Below, one piece after another: positions 56,522 through 64,000 of a stretch of DNA of 64,000 nt (positions within the stretch are counted from its first letter, which is position 1; every line of letters starts with the position of its first letter). Both the position numbers and the translations under genes were made by a program. Location of the stretch: positions 124,001-188,000 of the forward strand of contig NZ_CP023449.1 in the NCBI RefSeq assembly GCF_002355275.1, given 5' to 3'. The notes beneath the pieces are model-generated. The model made no database searches, was not told the DNA's origin, and saw only the letters and a program-made list of their open reading frames with translations. The stretch is from Rhizorhabdus dicambivorans. GTDB taxonomy: Bacteria; Pseudomonadota; Alphaproteobacteria; Sphingomonadales; Sphingomonadaceae.

Positions 56522-56716
56522 CGCGACAACTCCTGTTTCGATCGCCAGCAGGATTAGGGGTTTTGTAAAATTTTAGCAATTTGGAAGAATAAATTTTTCC
56601 TGTGAGGAATATGCGTCGCCGCACGCCCCCTTGCCTGCCGGGCGAGCCCTGACCGGCGGCGGCGGCGCGATGCGCGCGCCTCCGAACCGGAAGCGTCGTG
56701 CGGCCGGCGGCCGCGA
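56522..56716 (-). promoter_or_regulatory. AT-rich promoter region for mgsABC-gmaS
   Basis: This 195-base gap separates the two methylamine operons. Its middle (about 56550-56610) is AT-rich, with TTTGTAAAATTTTAGCAATTT and AATAAATTTTTCC, unlike the flanking genes. A promoter reading into mgsA is expected here; exact -35/-10 boxes are not clear to me. Confidence 0.5.
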
Positions 56717-57574
56717 TCAGTCCCTGAAGACGATCGTCTTTGCCCCGCTCATGAAGGCGCGCCCTTCGAGATGGAAATTGACTGCGCGGGCCAGCACGCG
56801 GCGCTCGATATCGCGCCCCTTGCGGACCAGGTCGTCAGGGCTGTCCTGATGGCTGATGCGCTCGACATCCTGTTCGATGATCGGGCCCTCGTCGAGATCG
56901 GCGGTGACGTAGTGGGCGGTGGCGCCGATCAGCTTCACCCCGCGCGAATGCGCCTGGTGATAGGGTTTGGCGCCCTTGAAGCCCGGCAGGAAGCTGTGAT
57001 GGATATTGATGCAGCGGCCGGACAGATAGGCGGCAAGGTCATCCGACAGGATCTGCATGTAGCGGGCAAGGACGACCAGCTCGGCCCCGGTCCGTTCGAC
57101 GATCAGCTTGATCCGCGCCTCCTGCTCCGCCTTGGTATCCTTCGTGACGGGCAGGTGATGGAAGGGCACCGATCCGAAATCGGTGGTGCCATAGGTCTCG
57201 CGCGGATGGTTCGACACGATGCCGACCACGTCCATGGCCATTTCGCCGATCCGCCAGCGATAGAGAAGGTCGACCAGGCAATGATCGAATTTGGAGGCGA
57301 GGATCAGCACCCGTCGCCGCTCGTCACGGCGCCGGAGCGACCATTCCATCGAGAATTCCCGCGCGATCGCCCCGAAACCCTCGTTCAGTTCGCGAAACCC
57401 CGCTTCCGGCATGTCGAACCGGATGCGCGTGAAGAAGCGGTTCGTTTCCGTGTCGTCGAACTGATGGGCTTCGAGAATATTTCCGTTCTGCTCGAATATC
57501 TTCGCAGTAACGCGCGCAACGATGCCGGGTCGATTGGGGCAGGACAGGGTAAGAAGATAGACAGAGGCGGACAT
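56717..57574 (-). CDS. purU: formyltetrahydrofolate deformylase
   Basis: 285 aa, normal PurU length. Residues 1 to about 85 form the ACT regulatory domain ([22 protein letters not shown]). The formyltransferase-like catalytic domain keeps the Asn-His-Asp set: Asn and His in [15 protein letters not shown] and Asp in [13 protein letters not shown]. It hydrolyses 10-formyl-THF to formate and THF. Placed in the same operon as the THF-dependent N-methylglutamate dehydrogenase, it should recycle THF and release the C1 unit as formate. Confidence 0.95.
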   Translation of the reverse strand: MSASVYLLTLSCPNRPGIVARVTAKIFEQNGNILEAHQFDDTETNRFFTRIRFDMPEAGFRELNEGFGAIAREFSMEWSLRRRDERRRVLILASKFDHCLVDLLYRWRIGEMAMDVVGIVSNHPRETYGTTDFGSVPFHHLPVTKDTKAEQEARIKLIVERTGAELVVLARYMQILSDDLAAYLSGRCINIHHSFLPGFKGAKPYHQAHSRGVKLIGATAHYVTADLDEGPIIEQDVERISHQDSPDDLVRKGRDIERRVLARAVNFHLEGRAFMSGAKTIVFRD

Positions 57575-57596
57575 GCGGATTCCTGGTCGCTGAACT

Positions 57597-58109
57597 TCAG
57601 GCTTCGATGAGGTGGGCTGCCGTTGCCGTGGCCCACTGCCTGAAGCTGGTGGCAAAACTTCTGAAAATAGCGACATCGAAAGCATCCCTGGCGGCGCACC
57701 GCCACAGGATGACGCCGATATGCGCGATCATCGTCACCGCCACCCGATGGGGCGGGAAGACTTCGGGATCGAGATCCAGGGCGACACCTTGCTGCAGCAG
57801 CCGGCGTGCCCGCGCGCCGCCGAGGCGGAACACGACATAGGCACCGCTTTGATCGGACAGCGACGCCAGCCCATCCAGCTTCGCCGCAAGGCCGTCCGCC
57901 CAATCCTCCCCGGGCTTCTCGCACAGGGCCAGCCAGCTTCCGGGGCCGGTGCCGAGCAGCGACATATCGACGCCGGTGCTCTCGAACGGGCCATCGGGCA
58001 TCGGCATGCCCAGGGCGCGCCCGATATCGGCAGCGGAGATATCCTTGCGGGCCATGACCGTCGCCAATCCCAGCGACGACCGCTCGACCAGGGCGAAATC
58101 ATCAGCCAC
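57597..58109 (-). CDS. mgdD: N-methylglutamate dehydrogenase subunit D (SoxG-like gamma)
   Basis: 170 aa. The sequence resembles the gamma subunit of heterotetrameric sarcosine oxidase ([70 protein letters not shown]). It overlaps the alpha-subunit gene by eight bases. It is a structural subunit related to the aminomethyltransferase fold. Confidence 0.9.
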   Translation of the reverse strand: MADDFALVERSSLGLATVMARKDISAADIGRALGMPMPDGPFESTGVDMSLLGTGPGSWLALCEKPGEDWADGLAAKLDGLASLSDQSGAYVVFRLGGARARRLLQQGVALDLDPEVFPPHRVAVTMIAHIGVILWRCAARDAFDVAIFRSFATSFRQWATATAAHLIEA

Positions 58110-61059
58110 GGACGCGCGCCCCTTCCGGATCGATGAAGACGGGATGGCAAATCTCGACGGCGATATCCGCGCCGCGAACCGGATCGTGCATCACCATCTC
58201 CTCGCCGATCCGCTCGGGCCCGTTTCTCAGCAACGCCAGGCCGATCCAGTGGCCCAGCGAGGGAGACCAGGCCGCCGAGCTGACATGGCCCTGGTCGTTC
58301 GCGGCGACCGCCGCCGCGCCGGCCGGCAGGAGATGGGCGCCGGCCCGCACCTTGTCCCCCAGCGTCAGCGGACGCACGCCGACGAGCCTCGGCCGCGACG
58401 GATCGGAGAGAGCCGGGCGATTGCCCAGTACACGGCCGATGAAGTCCTTCTTCCTGGACATCATGCCGCCCATGCCCAGATCCCACGCCGTCGTCTGGCC
58501 ATTCAGCTCGTTTCCGGCCGCATGCCCCTTTTCGATGCGCATCACGCCAAGCGCCTCGGTGCCATAGGGCGTGACGCCGAACGCCTCCCCCGCCTCGAAA
58601 AGCGCGTGGATCAGCAATTCGCCATGGGTGGCGGGAACCGCGATCTCATAGGCGAGCTCGCCCGAGAAGGAGAGCCGGAACAGCCGCGCCGTCACCCCGC
58701 GCCAGCGGAACTCGCGCGCGCCCATGAACGGCAAGGCTTCGTTCGAGATATCCTGATCGGGCAGGAGCCGCTGCAGCAGATCGCGCGACCGGGGGCCCGC
58801 CACTGCATAGGTCGCCCATTGCTCGGTCACAGAAGTCGCCTGCACATCCAGTTCCGGCCACAATATCTGCCGGGCATAATCGATATGCTGCATCACCTTG
58901 GCCGCGTTCACGGTGGTCGTGGTGACGAAGAAGCGGTCCTCGGCCAGGCGCGTGGTGGTGCCGTCGTCCATGACGAAACCGTCTTCGCGCAGCATCACGC
59001 CATAGCGCGCCTTCCCGATCGGCAAGGTCGAGAACATGTTGATGTAGAGCCGGTCGAGCAGCGTTCCAGCGTCACGGCCCTGCACGTCGATCTTGCCCAG
59101 CGTCGAAACGTCGCAGATGCCCACATTCTCGCGGGTCGCCCGGACTTCGCGGCTGACCGACTCGAGCCAGTCGCCTTCGCCGGGCAGGGGATACCATTGC
59201 GCGCGCTTCCACTGGCCGGCATCGACGAACACGGCGTTCCGCCTGGCGGCCCATTCATGGCTGGCGGTGCGGCGTTCGGGCCGGAAATGTTCATCGCGAT
59301 GGTGCCCCGCCAGCACGCCGATCGCGACAGGCAGATAGGGCGGGCGCGACAGGATCGTCCCCGTCTCGGCCAATGAGCGGCCGGTGGCGGCGGCGAGCAG
59401 CGCGTGACCATTCAACTGGCTCGTCTTGCCCTGATCGGTCGCCATGCCCAGCGTCGTGTACCGCTTGAGATGCTCGATCGAGACGAAGCCCTCGCGCGCA
59501 GCCAGCGACACGTCGCTGTCCGTCACGTCATGCTGGAAATCTACGAACGCCTTTCCGCCATGTTCCCCGACATGCCAGAGCGGCGCGGCCCGGCCGCTAT
59601 CGTCGCTCGTCGGGGGAATCGGGAAGGCCACAGCCTTGAAGCCCAGATCCTCCACGACGCCGCCGGCCTTGGCGACGCCATCGGCCAGTGCCGCCGCAAG
59701 GGACAGCTCCCCCGCCGCCGCGCCTGTCGCAGCCAGGCCGGGTGGAGCATCCTCCAGCAGGAAGCTGTCGATCCGATCGGACCAGACGGGGCGGGCGCCG
59801 AGATTGCTGCCGATGCCGATCGCCGGATTCCATCCGCCGGACATCGCCAGCAGATCGGCCTTAACGGTGACGGTGCCACCGTCGGACGTGCGGATGTCGA
59901 CGGCCTTCAACGGCGCCCCGCGCGCGTTCGTGACCATTGCACCCTGCAGGATGCGGATCCCAGCCGCCCGGAGCCGATCGGCTGCGCCCCCCGCTTCGCC
60001 GCGCGGATTGACCACGGCGGCGATGTCAGCCCCCGCCAGCATCAGGTCCTCGGCCGTCCGCCAGCCGCTGTCGGTGGTGGTGAACAGGACGGCGCGGCGC
60101 CCCGGCAGCGCCGCGTGACGGTTGACATAGGTCGATACCGCCGATGCCATCATGACGCCGGGCCGATCATTGCCGCCGAACACCAGCGGGCGTTCGATCG
60201 CACCGGTCGCCAGAAGGGCGCGACGGGCCACGATCTTCCAGAGCCGCTGACGCGGCCCGCGCCTGTCCTGGTTCGGAAGATGGTCGGTCAGCCGCTCGAC
60301 CGCGCCATATTCGCGGCCGTCATAGGCCCCGAAGACCGTGGTGCGATCGAGGACGGTGACGTTGGGCATGGAGGCAAGTTCGGCTGCCTGGTCCGCCGCC
60401 CATTCGGCCGCCGCAACACCGTCCACCTCGTGCCGTTCGGCCAGCAGCCGGCCGCCCAGCCTGGCATCCTCGTTCGCGATGATGACGCGCAGGCCGGCGC
60501 GGCCCGCGACGAGGGCGGCGGCAATGCCCGCGACCCCGCCGCCGATGACCAGCAGGTCGCAAAAGCCATGGTTGCGATCATAGCTCGACGGATCGGGCAG
60601 GCCCGACAGCGCGCCCAGGCCGGCCGCCCGGCGGATCAGCGGCTCATAAAGCTTCTCCCACAGCGCCGCCGGCCACATGAACGTCTTGTAGTAGAAGCCG
60701 GCGACGAAGATCGGCGCGGCCAGCTGGTTCACCGAAAGAAGGTCGAAGGACAGGCTCGGCCAGCGATTCTGGCTGGTCGCGCGCAGCCCGTCGAACAGGG
60801 TGATCGTCGTCGCCCGGCTGTTCGGTTCGGCCTCGGCGCCACTGCCGAGGGTGACGAGCGCGTTGGGCTCCTCGCTGCCCGCCGTCAGGATGCCGCGCGG
60901 CCGGTGATATTTGAAGGATCGCCCGACCAGCCGGACGTTGTTGGCGATCAGCGCGGAGGCCAGCGTATCCCCCGCGAAGCCCGAATAGCGCCGGCCGTCG
61001 AAGCTGAAATCGAGGGTGCGGGAGCGGTCGATGAGCCCGCCCGAGGCCAGCCGGCTCAT
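58102..61059 (-). CDS. mgdC: N-methylglutamate dehydrogenase subunit C (SoxA-like alpha)
   Basis: 985 aa. Domain order: an N-terminal ferredoxin-like domain (RRYSGFAGDTLASALIANNVRL, SFKYHRPRGIL), a two-dinucleotide-binding oxidoreductase (DLLVIGGGVAGIAAALVAGRAG, about residues 160-190), and a C-terminal GcvT-type THF-binding domain (VGICDVSTLGKIDVQG, SGELAYEIAVPA, GTEALGVMRIEKGH). It should hand the methyl-derived C1 unit to THF. ATG 61059 overlaps the mgdB stop as ATGA. Confidence 0.95.
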   Translation of the reverse strand: MSRLASGGLIDRSRTLDFSFDGRRYSGFAGDTLASALIANNVRLVGRSFKYHRPRGILTAGSEEPNALVTLGSGAEAEPNSRATTITLFDGLRATSQNRWPSLSFDLLSVNQLAAPIFVAGFYYKTFMWPAALWEKLYEPLIRRAAGLGALSGLPDPSSYDRNHGFCDLLVIGGGVAGIAAALVAGRAGLRVIIANEDARLGGRLLAERHEVDGVAAAEWAADQAAELASMPNVTVLDRTTVFGAYDGREYGAVERLTDHLPNQDRRGPRQRLWKIVARRALLATGAIERPLVFGGNDRPGVMMASAVSTYVNRHAALPGRRAVLFTTTDSGWRTAEDLMLAGADIAAVVNPRGEAGGAADRLRAAGIRILQGAMVTNARGAPLKAVDIRTSDGGTVTVKADLLAMSGGWNPAIGIGSNLGARPVWSDRIDSFLLEDAPPGLAATGAAAGELSLAAALADGVAKAGGVVEDLGFKAVAFPIPPTSDDSGRAAPLWHVGEHGGKAFVDFQHDVTDSDVSLAAREGFVSIEHLKRYTTLGMATDQGKTSQLNGHALLAAATGRSLAETGTILSRPPYLPVAIGVLAGHHRDEHFRPERRTASHEWAARRNAVFVDAGQWKRAQWYPLPGEGDWLESVSREVRATRENVGICDVSTLGKIDVQGRDAGTLLDRLYINMFSTLPIGKARYGVMLREDGFVMDDGTTTRLAEDRFFVTTTTVNAAKVMQHIDYARQILWPELDVQATSVTEQWATYAVAGPRSRDLLQRLLPDQDISNEALPFMGAREFRWRGVTARLFRLSFSGELAYEIAVPATHGELLIHALFEAGEAFGVTPYGTEALGVMRIEKGHAAGNELNGQTTAWDLGMGGMMSRKKDFIGRVLGNRPALSDPSRPRLVGVRPLTLGDKVRAGAHLLPAGAAAVAANDQGHVSSAAWSPSLGHWIGLALLRNGPERIGEEMVMHDPVRGADIAVEICHPVFIDPEGARVRG

Positions 61060-61307
61060 GCGGTGCCTCCCCTGGCGAGCCGTGCTCCGGAAATGGCATG
61101 GCTGCAGCTGTCGCGATCGACCGTCAGCCAGTTGCGGCAGCCCTGGGCATGATACCAATGCTCGCGCATCGGCCCCGCGATATTGTCCCGCAGATAGACA
61201 TAGTCCTCGAAACCGTCGTCGCCGGCCGGCCGCACGGGGGCCGCATCGCCGCGATAGACGAATTCCTGGGCGTCTCGTTCACCGCAATAGGGGCAGGGGA
61301 TGCGCAT
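61056..61307 (-). CDS. mgdB: N-methylglutamate dehydrogenase subunit B (SoxD-like delta)
   Basis: 83 aa. MRIPCPYCGERDAQEFVYRG at the N-terminus is the zinc-binding opening of SoxD delta subunits; WYHAQGCRNWLTVDRD follows. It binds Zn2+ and stabilises the complex. Overlaps mgdC by four bases and follows mgdA by 11 bases. Confidence 0.94.
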   Translation of the reverse strand: MRIPCPYCGERDAQEFVYRGDAAPVRPAGDDGFEDYVYLRDNIAGPMREHWYHAQGCRNWLTVDRDSCSHAISGARLARGGTA

Positions 61308-61318
61308 GGCTGGATCTC

Positions 61319-62575
61319 TCAGTGGAGATTGGGTTGGGCGCCCTGGCCCTTTTCATCGATCACCTCGCCACGGGCGAAGCGATCGAGCCGGTAGGGCGCG
61401 GCAACATGGTGCGGCTGGCCGGTGGCGAGGAGATGGGCGAAGCACCAGCCGGAGGCGGGCGTCGCCTTGAAGCCGCCATAACACCAGCCGGCGTTGAGAT
61501 AGAGGCCGTCGACCGGCGAGCGGTCGATGATCGGCGATCCGTCCATCGACATGTCGGCGACGCCGCCCCAGCTGCGCAGCAGCCGCGCGCGGCCGATCAT
61601 CGGCATCAGGGCCATGCCGCCTTCGCAGACATCCTCGACGACGGGCAGGTTGCCGCGCTGCGCATAGCTGTTGTAGCCGTCGATATCCCCGCCGAACACC
61701 AGACCGCCCTTGTCGGACTGGCTGATGTAGAAATGACCGGCACCGAAGGTGATGACACCGGGCACGACCGGCTTGAGCGCTTCGGTCACGAACGCCTGCA
61801 GCACATGGCTCTCGATCGGCAGGCGCAGTCCCGCCATCGCCGCCAGGCGCGAGCTGTTGCCCGCCACCGCCAGCCCCACCTTCCTCGCCCGTATCTGCCC
61901 GCGGCTGGTATCCACGCCCGTCACCCGGCCGGTCGCGTCGCGCAGGAAACCCAGGACCTCGCAATTCTGGACGATATCGACCCCGCGGTCGGACGCGCCC
62001 CGCGCATATCCCCAGGCGACGGCATCATGGCGCGCCGTGCCGCCGCGCGGCTGAAGCAAGCCGCCCATGACCGGAAAGCGCGCATGATCGAAATTGAGGA
62101 AGGGCGCCATGCGCCGCACCGCCGCCGCGTCGAGCAGCTCGGCATCGATGCCGTGAAGCCGCATGGCATTGCCGCGCCGCGCAAAAGCATCGCGCTGGGC
62201 ATCGCTGTGGAACAGGTTCAGCACCCCGCGCTGGCTGACCATCGCGTTATAGTTGAGGTCCTGCTCGAGCCCCTCCCACAACTTCATCGACCATTCGTAA
62301 AATGGCGCATTCCCGTCCAGGCCGTAGTTGGACCGGATGATGGTGGTATTGCGGCCGACATTGCCGCCGCCGATCCAGCCCTTCTCGATCACCGCGACAT
62401 TGGTGATGCCGTGGACCTTGGCCAGATAATAGGCCGTCGCCAGGCCGTGGCCGCCGCCCCCGACGATGATCATGTCATAGTCGGTACGGGGAGCCGCATC
62501 GCGCCAGGTCGGCCGCCAGCGGCGATGGCCGGACAAGGCGTTCCTGGCCAGACCGAAGATCGAAAAGCGCGCCAT
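61319..62575 (-). CDS. mgdA: N-methylglutamate dehydrogenase subunit A (SoxB-like beta)
   Basis: 418 aa. The FAD motif is MIIVGGGGHGLATAYYLA (about 35-52), then VIEKGWIGGGNVGRNTTIIRSNY. An ARHDAV motif (about residue 183) is likely the covalent FMN attachment His of the SoxB family. The C-terminus has GLYLNAGWCYGGFKATPASGWCFA. It oxidises the N-methyl amine; with the neighbouring delta, alpha and gamma genes the complex is the four-subunit dehydrogenase. It heads the mgdABCD-purU operon and is divergent from the AraC-type regulator. Confidence 0.95.
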   Translation of the reverse strand: MARFSIFGLARNALSGHRRWRPTWRDAAPRTDYDMIIVGGGGHGLATAYYLAKVHGITNVAVIEKGWIGGGNVGRNTTIIRSNYGLDGNAPFYEWSMKLWEGLEQDLNYNAMVSQRGVLNLFHSDAQRDAFARRGNAMRLHGIDAELLDAAAVRRMAPFLNFDHARFPVMGGLLQPRGGTARHDAVAWGYARGASDRGVDIVQNCEVLGFLRDATGRVTGVDTSRGQIRARKVGLAVAGNSSRLAAMAGLRLPIESHVLQAFVTEALKPVVPGVITFGAGHFYISQSDKGGLVFGGDIDGYNSYAQRGNLPVVEDVCEGGMALMPMIGRARLLRSWGGVADMSMDGSPIIDRSPVDGLYLNAGWCYGGFKATPASGWCFAHLLATGQPHHVAAPYRLDRFARGEVIDEKGQGAQPNLH

Positions 62576-62589
62576 GCGATTCCAGCCCC

Positions 62590-62607
62590 GTGGAGATTGC
62601 TCTCCAC
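62590..62607. promoter_or_regulatory. perfect inverted repeat, candidate operator
   Basis: GTGGAGA-TTGC-TCTCCAC is a perfect 7-bp palindrome with a four-base spacer. It sits in the 76-base gap between mgdA and the divergent GlxA-type regulator gene and is the most obvious site for control of both. Confidence 0.55.
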
Positions 62608-62651
62608 AGACGTACAGACTTCTGGGCGGCACGATGATACAAGGGCGACAA

Positions 62652-63629
62652 ATGCCAGCAGAATTACGACATCGCAGCGAAAATCCGCCGGTGCGCACCG
62701 TGGGGCTGCTCCTGACCGACGGTTTCGCGCTGATGTCCTATGCCTCGATCGTCGAGCCCTACCGCGCCGCGAACGTCCTAGCGGGACGGGAACTGTACCG
62801 CTGGCGCCATATCTCGATCGACGGAAACCCGGTCCGCGCATCGAACGGTGCCAGCATCCTGGCGGATCAGGCGGTCGGCGAGGCGCTGTCCTGCGATATG
62901 CTGTTCGTCTTCGCCGGCGGCGAGCCGGCCCGGTTCACCCACCGGCCGACCTTCACATGGCTGCGGCGCATCGCGGCCATGGGCACGACGATCGCGGGAA
63001 TTTCGGGGGGGCCGTTCCTGATGGCCCGGGCCGGACTACTCGATGGCTATCGGGCCACGATCCACTGGGATCATATGCCGTCGTTCATGGACAGCTTCCG
63101 TGACCTGACCATCGAGCCGGGCCTGTATGTGATCGACCGACGGCGCGTGACCTGTGCCGGGGGAACCGCGGGGCTCGACCTTGCGATAGAGTTCATCGCG
63201 CGGGAACAGGGCCATGCGCTGGCGTCCCAGGTGAGCGAATGGTTCATCCGCACCGAAGCGCGTGGGGCGGACAGGCCACAGCGGCTCAACCTGCGCGAAC
63301 GCTATGGCGTGACGGACGACCGGGTGGTCCGCGCGCTCGCTCTGATGGAAAGTTCGGTGGAAGATCCGTTGACCGCCGGGACGCTGGCGAGCAGCGTGGG
63401 CGTGTCGCTGCGTCAGCTTGAACGGCTGTTCGCGACCCAGCTCCAGACCAATATCGGCCGATGCTACGCCGCCATCCGGCTGGAGGTCGCGCATGACCTG
63501 CTCCACAAGACCGGCATGTCCGTCACCGACGTCGCCGTCGCCACGGGCTTTCGCAGCGGAAGCTATTTCGCCCGTGCCTATCGAAGCCATTTCGGCGAGC
63601 CGCCGAGCGCAACGCGGAGATCGCGGTAA
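62652..63629 (+). CDS. GlxA-family AraC-type transcriptional regulator
   Basis: 325 aa from ATG 62652, chosen for AGGG upstream; ATG 62634 is possible. The N-terminal DJ-1/PfpI-like domain has TVGLLLTDGFALMSYASIVEPYRAAN, DMLFVFAGG and ITCAGG-like VTCAGGTAGLDLAI. The C-terminal AraC domain has two helix-turn-helices (LTAGTLASSVGVSLRQLERLF; MSVTDVAVATGFRSGSYFARAYR). GlxA/GbdR-type regulators respond to methylated amines such as dimethylglycine or sarcosine. Position suggests it activates mgdABCD-purU, and perhaps mgsABC-gmaS, in response to an intermediate of the pathway. Confidence 0.93.
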   Translation: MPAELRHRSENPPVRTVGLLLTDGFALMSYASIVEPYRAANVLAGRELYRWRHISIDGNPVRASNGASILADQAVGEALSCDMLFVFAGGEPARFTHRPTFTWLRRIAAMGTTIAGISGGPFLMARAGLLDGYRATIHWDHMPSFMDSFRDLTIEPGLYVIDRRRVTCAGGTAGLDLAIEFIAREQGHALASQVSEWFIRTEARGADRPQRLNLRERYGVTDDRVVRALALMESSVEDPLTAGTLASSVGVSLRQLERLFATQLQTNIGRCYAAIRLEVAHDLLHKTGMSVTDVAVATGFRSGSYFARAYRSHFGEPPSATRRSR

Positions 63630-63782
63630 AAGAAGCCGCGTCAGCCCTGTCCGGTGAGCGGGCGCGAACGAGCGTCCGATGCACGGGGCCAGAACCGCCG
63701 TGGCGTGAAACGCCCGACGGCATTCCAGGGGGTCGGCAGCGCGCCAAACCCCCGGAAGAATTCTTTGCTCTCAAAGGATGAT

Positions 63783-63814
63783 CGTGCAGTTGAGGAGACT
63801 CGAACAACTGCACG
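63783..63814. repeat. perfect 10-bp inverted repeat
   Basis: CGTGCAGTTG and CAACTGCACG flank a 12-base spacer in the gap between the AraC-type gene and the HtrA-like fragment. There is no T run. It may be a terminator stem or a recombination or operator site. Confidence 0.55.
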
Positions 63815-63848
63815 CGCGGAACTCAACGCTCGGACATCAGCTCCTCGA

Positions 63849-64000
63849 TCAGATCGCCCTTTTCGCCTGGCGCAAGACTTGGCGTACGACGCTCGCCGGC
63901 ACCGCGAAGCCAATGCCGATGTTGCCTTCTCCGCCCGGCGCGAGGATCGCTGTGTTGATGCCGATCACCTCACCGCGCATGTTGATCAGCGGTCCGCCCG
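63849..64000 (-). pseudogene. 3' end of trypsin-like (HtrA/Deg-type) serine protease, partial and possibly frameshifted
   Basis: The frame entering from the right edge reads [19 protein letters not shown], then [18 protein letters not shown], the region right after the catalytic Ser of Deg/HtrA proteases. It stops at 63849 after KRAI. Two frames over, the same DNA continues as [12 protein letters not shown] and stops at 63833, so a one- or two-base indel near AAAAG is possible. No PDZ domain follows in any frame. It may be a short PDZ-less protease or a broken gene. Confidence 0.6.

Noticed and set aside
57597-62575. Ordinary sarcosine oxidase operon (soxBDAG)
   Set aside because: The subunits are sox-like, but linkage to mgsABC and gmaS points to N-methylglutamate dehydrogenase. 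A sarcosine role cannot be fully excluded.

Overview
The window is GC-rich, densely coded alphaproteobacterial chromosome, most likely from a sphingomonad (Sphingomonas/Rhizorhabdus type). Pointers are the gene style, the small lineage-specific membrane and HTH proteins, a cobalamin-riboswitch TonB receptor, and compact ATGA/TGATG gene overlaps. This assignment is inference; no rRNA or tRNA gene was seen. All calls come from reading the sequence; no database search was run.

Layout. (1) 1-4.9 kb: end of a GAF protein, a Tat-exported D-amino-acid-oxidase-like enzyme whose fold elements are in permuted order, a 57-aa membrane protein, and a DNA-repair pair (DUF4130-UdgX fusion and a radical SAM/HhH protein). 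(2) 4.96-29.35 kb, minus strand: a 24-kb operon reading TpsB transporter, then a giant FHA-like exoprotein with an apparent frameshift in its polyproline tract, then a TPR-CHAT caspase-like protease, then a second FHA-like exoprotein of about 4,560 aa made of three fused TPS modules. Both exoproteins end in the same kind of polyproline linker plus a conserved C-terminal tail. This is the most likely undescribed system here: a two-partner secretion locus with a built-in CHAT protease. (3) 29.6-31.8 kb: cobalamin riboswitch and BtuB-like receptor. (4) 32-35 kb: FixJ-type regulator, an AT-rich gap, then CheY, a CheB-like protein without its catalytic His, and a small DxxxQ helical protein. (5) 35-38.3 kb: glycosyltransferase and two overlapping Gfo/Idh/MocA genes. 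(6) 38.4-41 kb: HTH-TM regulator, small proteins, RadC. (7) 41.2-44.1 kb: two convergent genes sharing an N-terminal repeat domain (methyltransferase; GT-D-like). (8) 44-49.5 kb: LepA, a secreted SH3-like protein, a CHASE2-SpoIIE phosphatase, a YciI protein. (9) 50-52.1 kb: a head-to-head pair, Cys/Met-metabolism PLP enzyme and GST. (10) 52.2-63.6 kb: a complete N-methylglutamate (indirect methylamine oxidation) cluster: gmaS, mgsCBA, purU, mgdDCBA and a divergent GlxA-type AraC regulator. (11) The window ends in a broken or partial HtrA-like protease.

How the genes work together. In the methylamine cluster GmaS makes gamma-glutamylmethylamide, MgsABC turns it into N-methylglutamate, MgdABCD oxidises that with tetrahydrofolate, and PurU releases formate from the folate-bound C1 unit. 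In the TPS-CHAT operon the TpsB barrel probably exports both exoproteins; the CHAT protein has a signal peptide, so it would act in the envelope or at the surface, possibly on the shared C-terminal tails.
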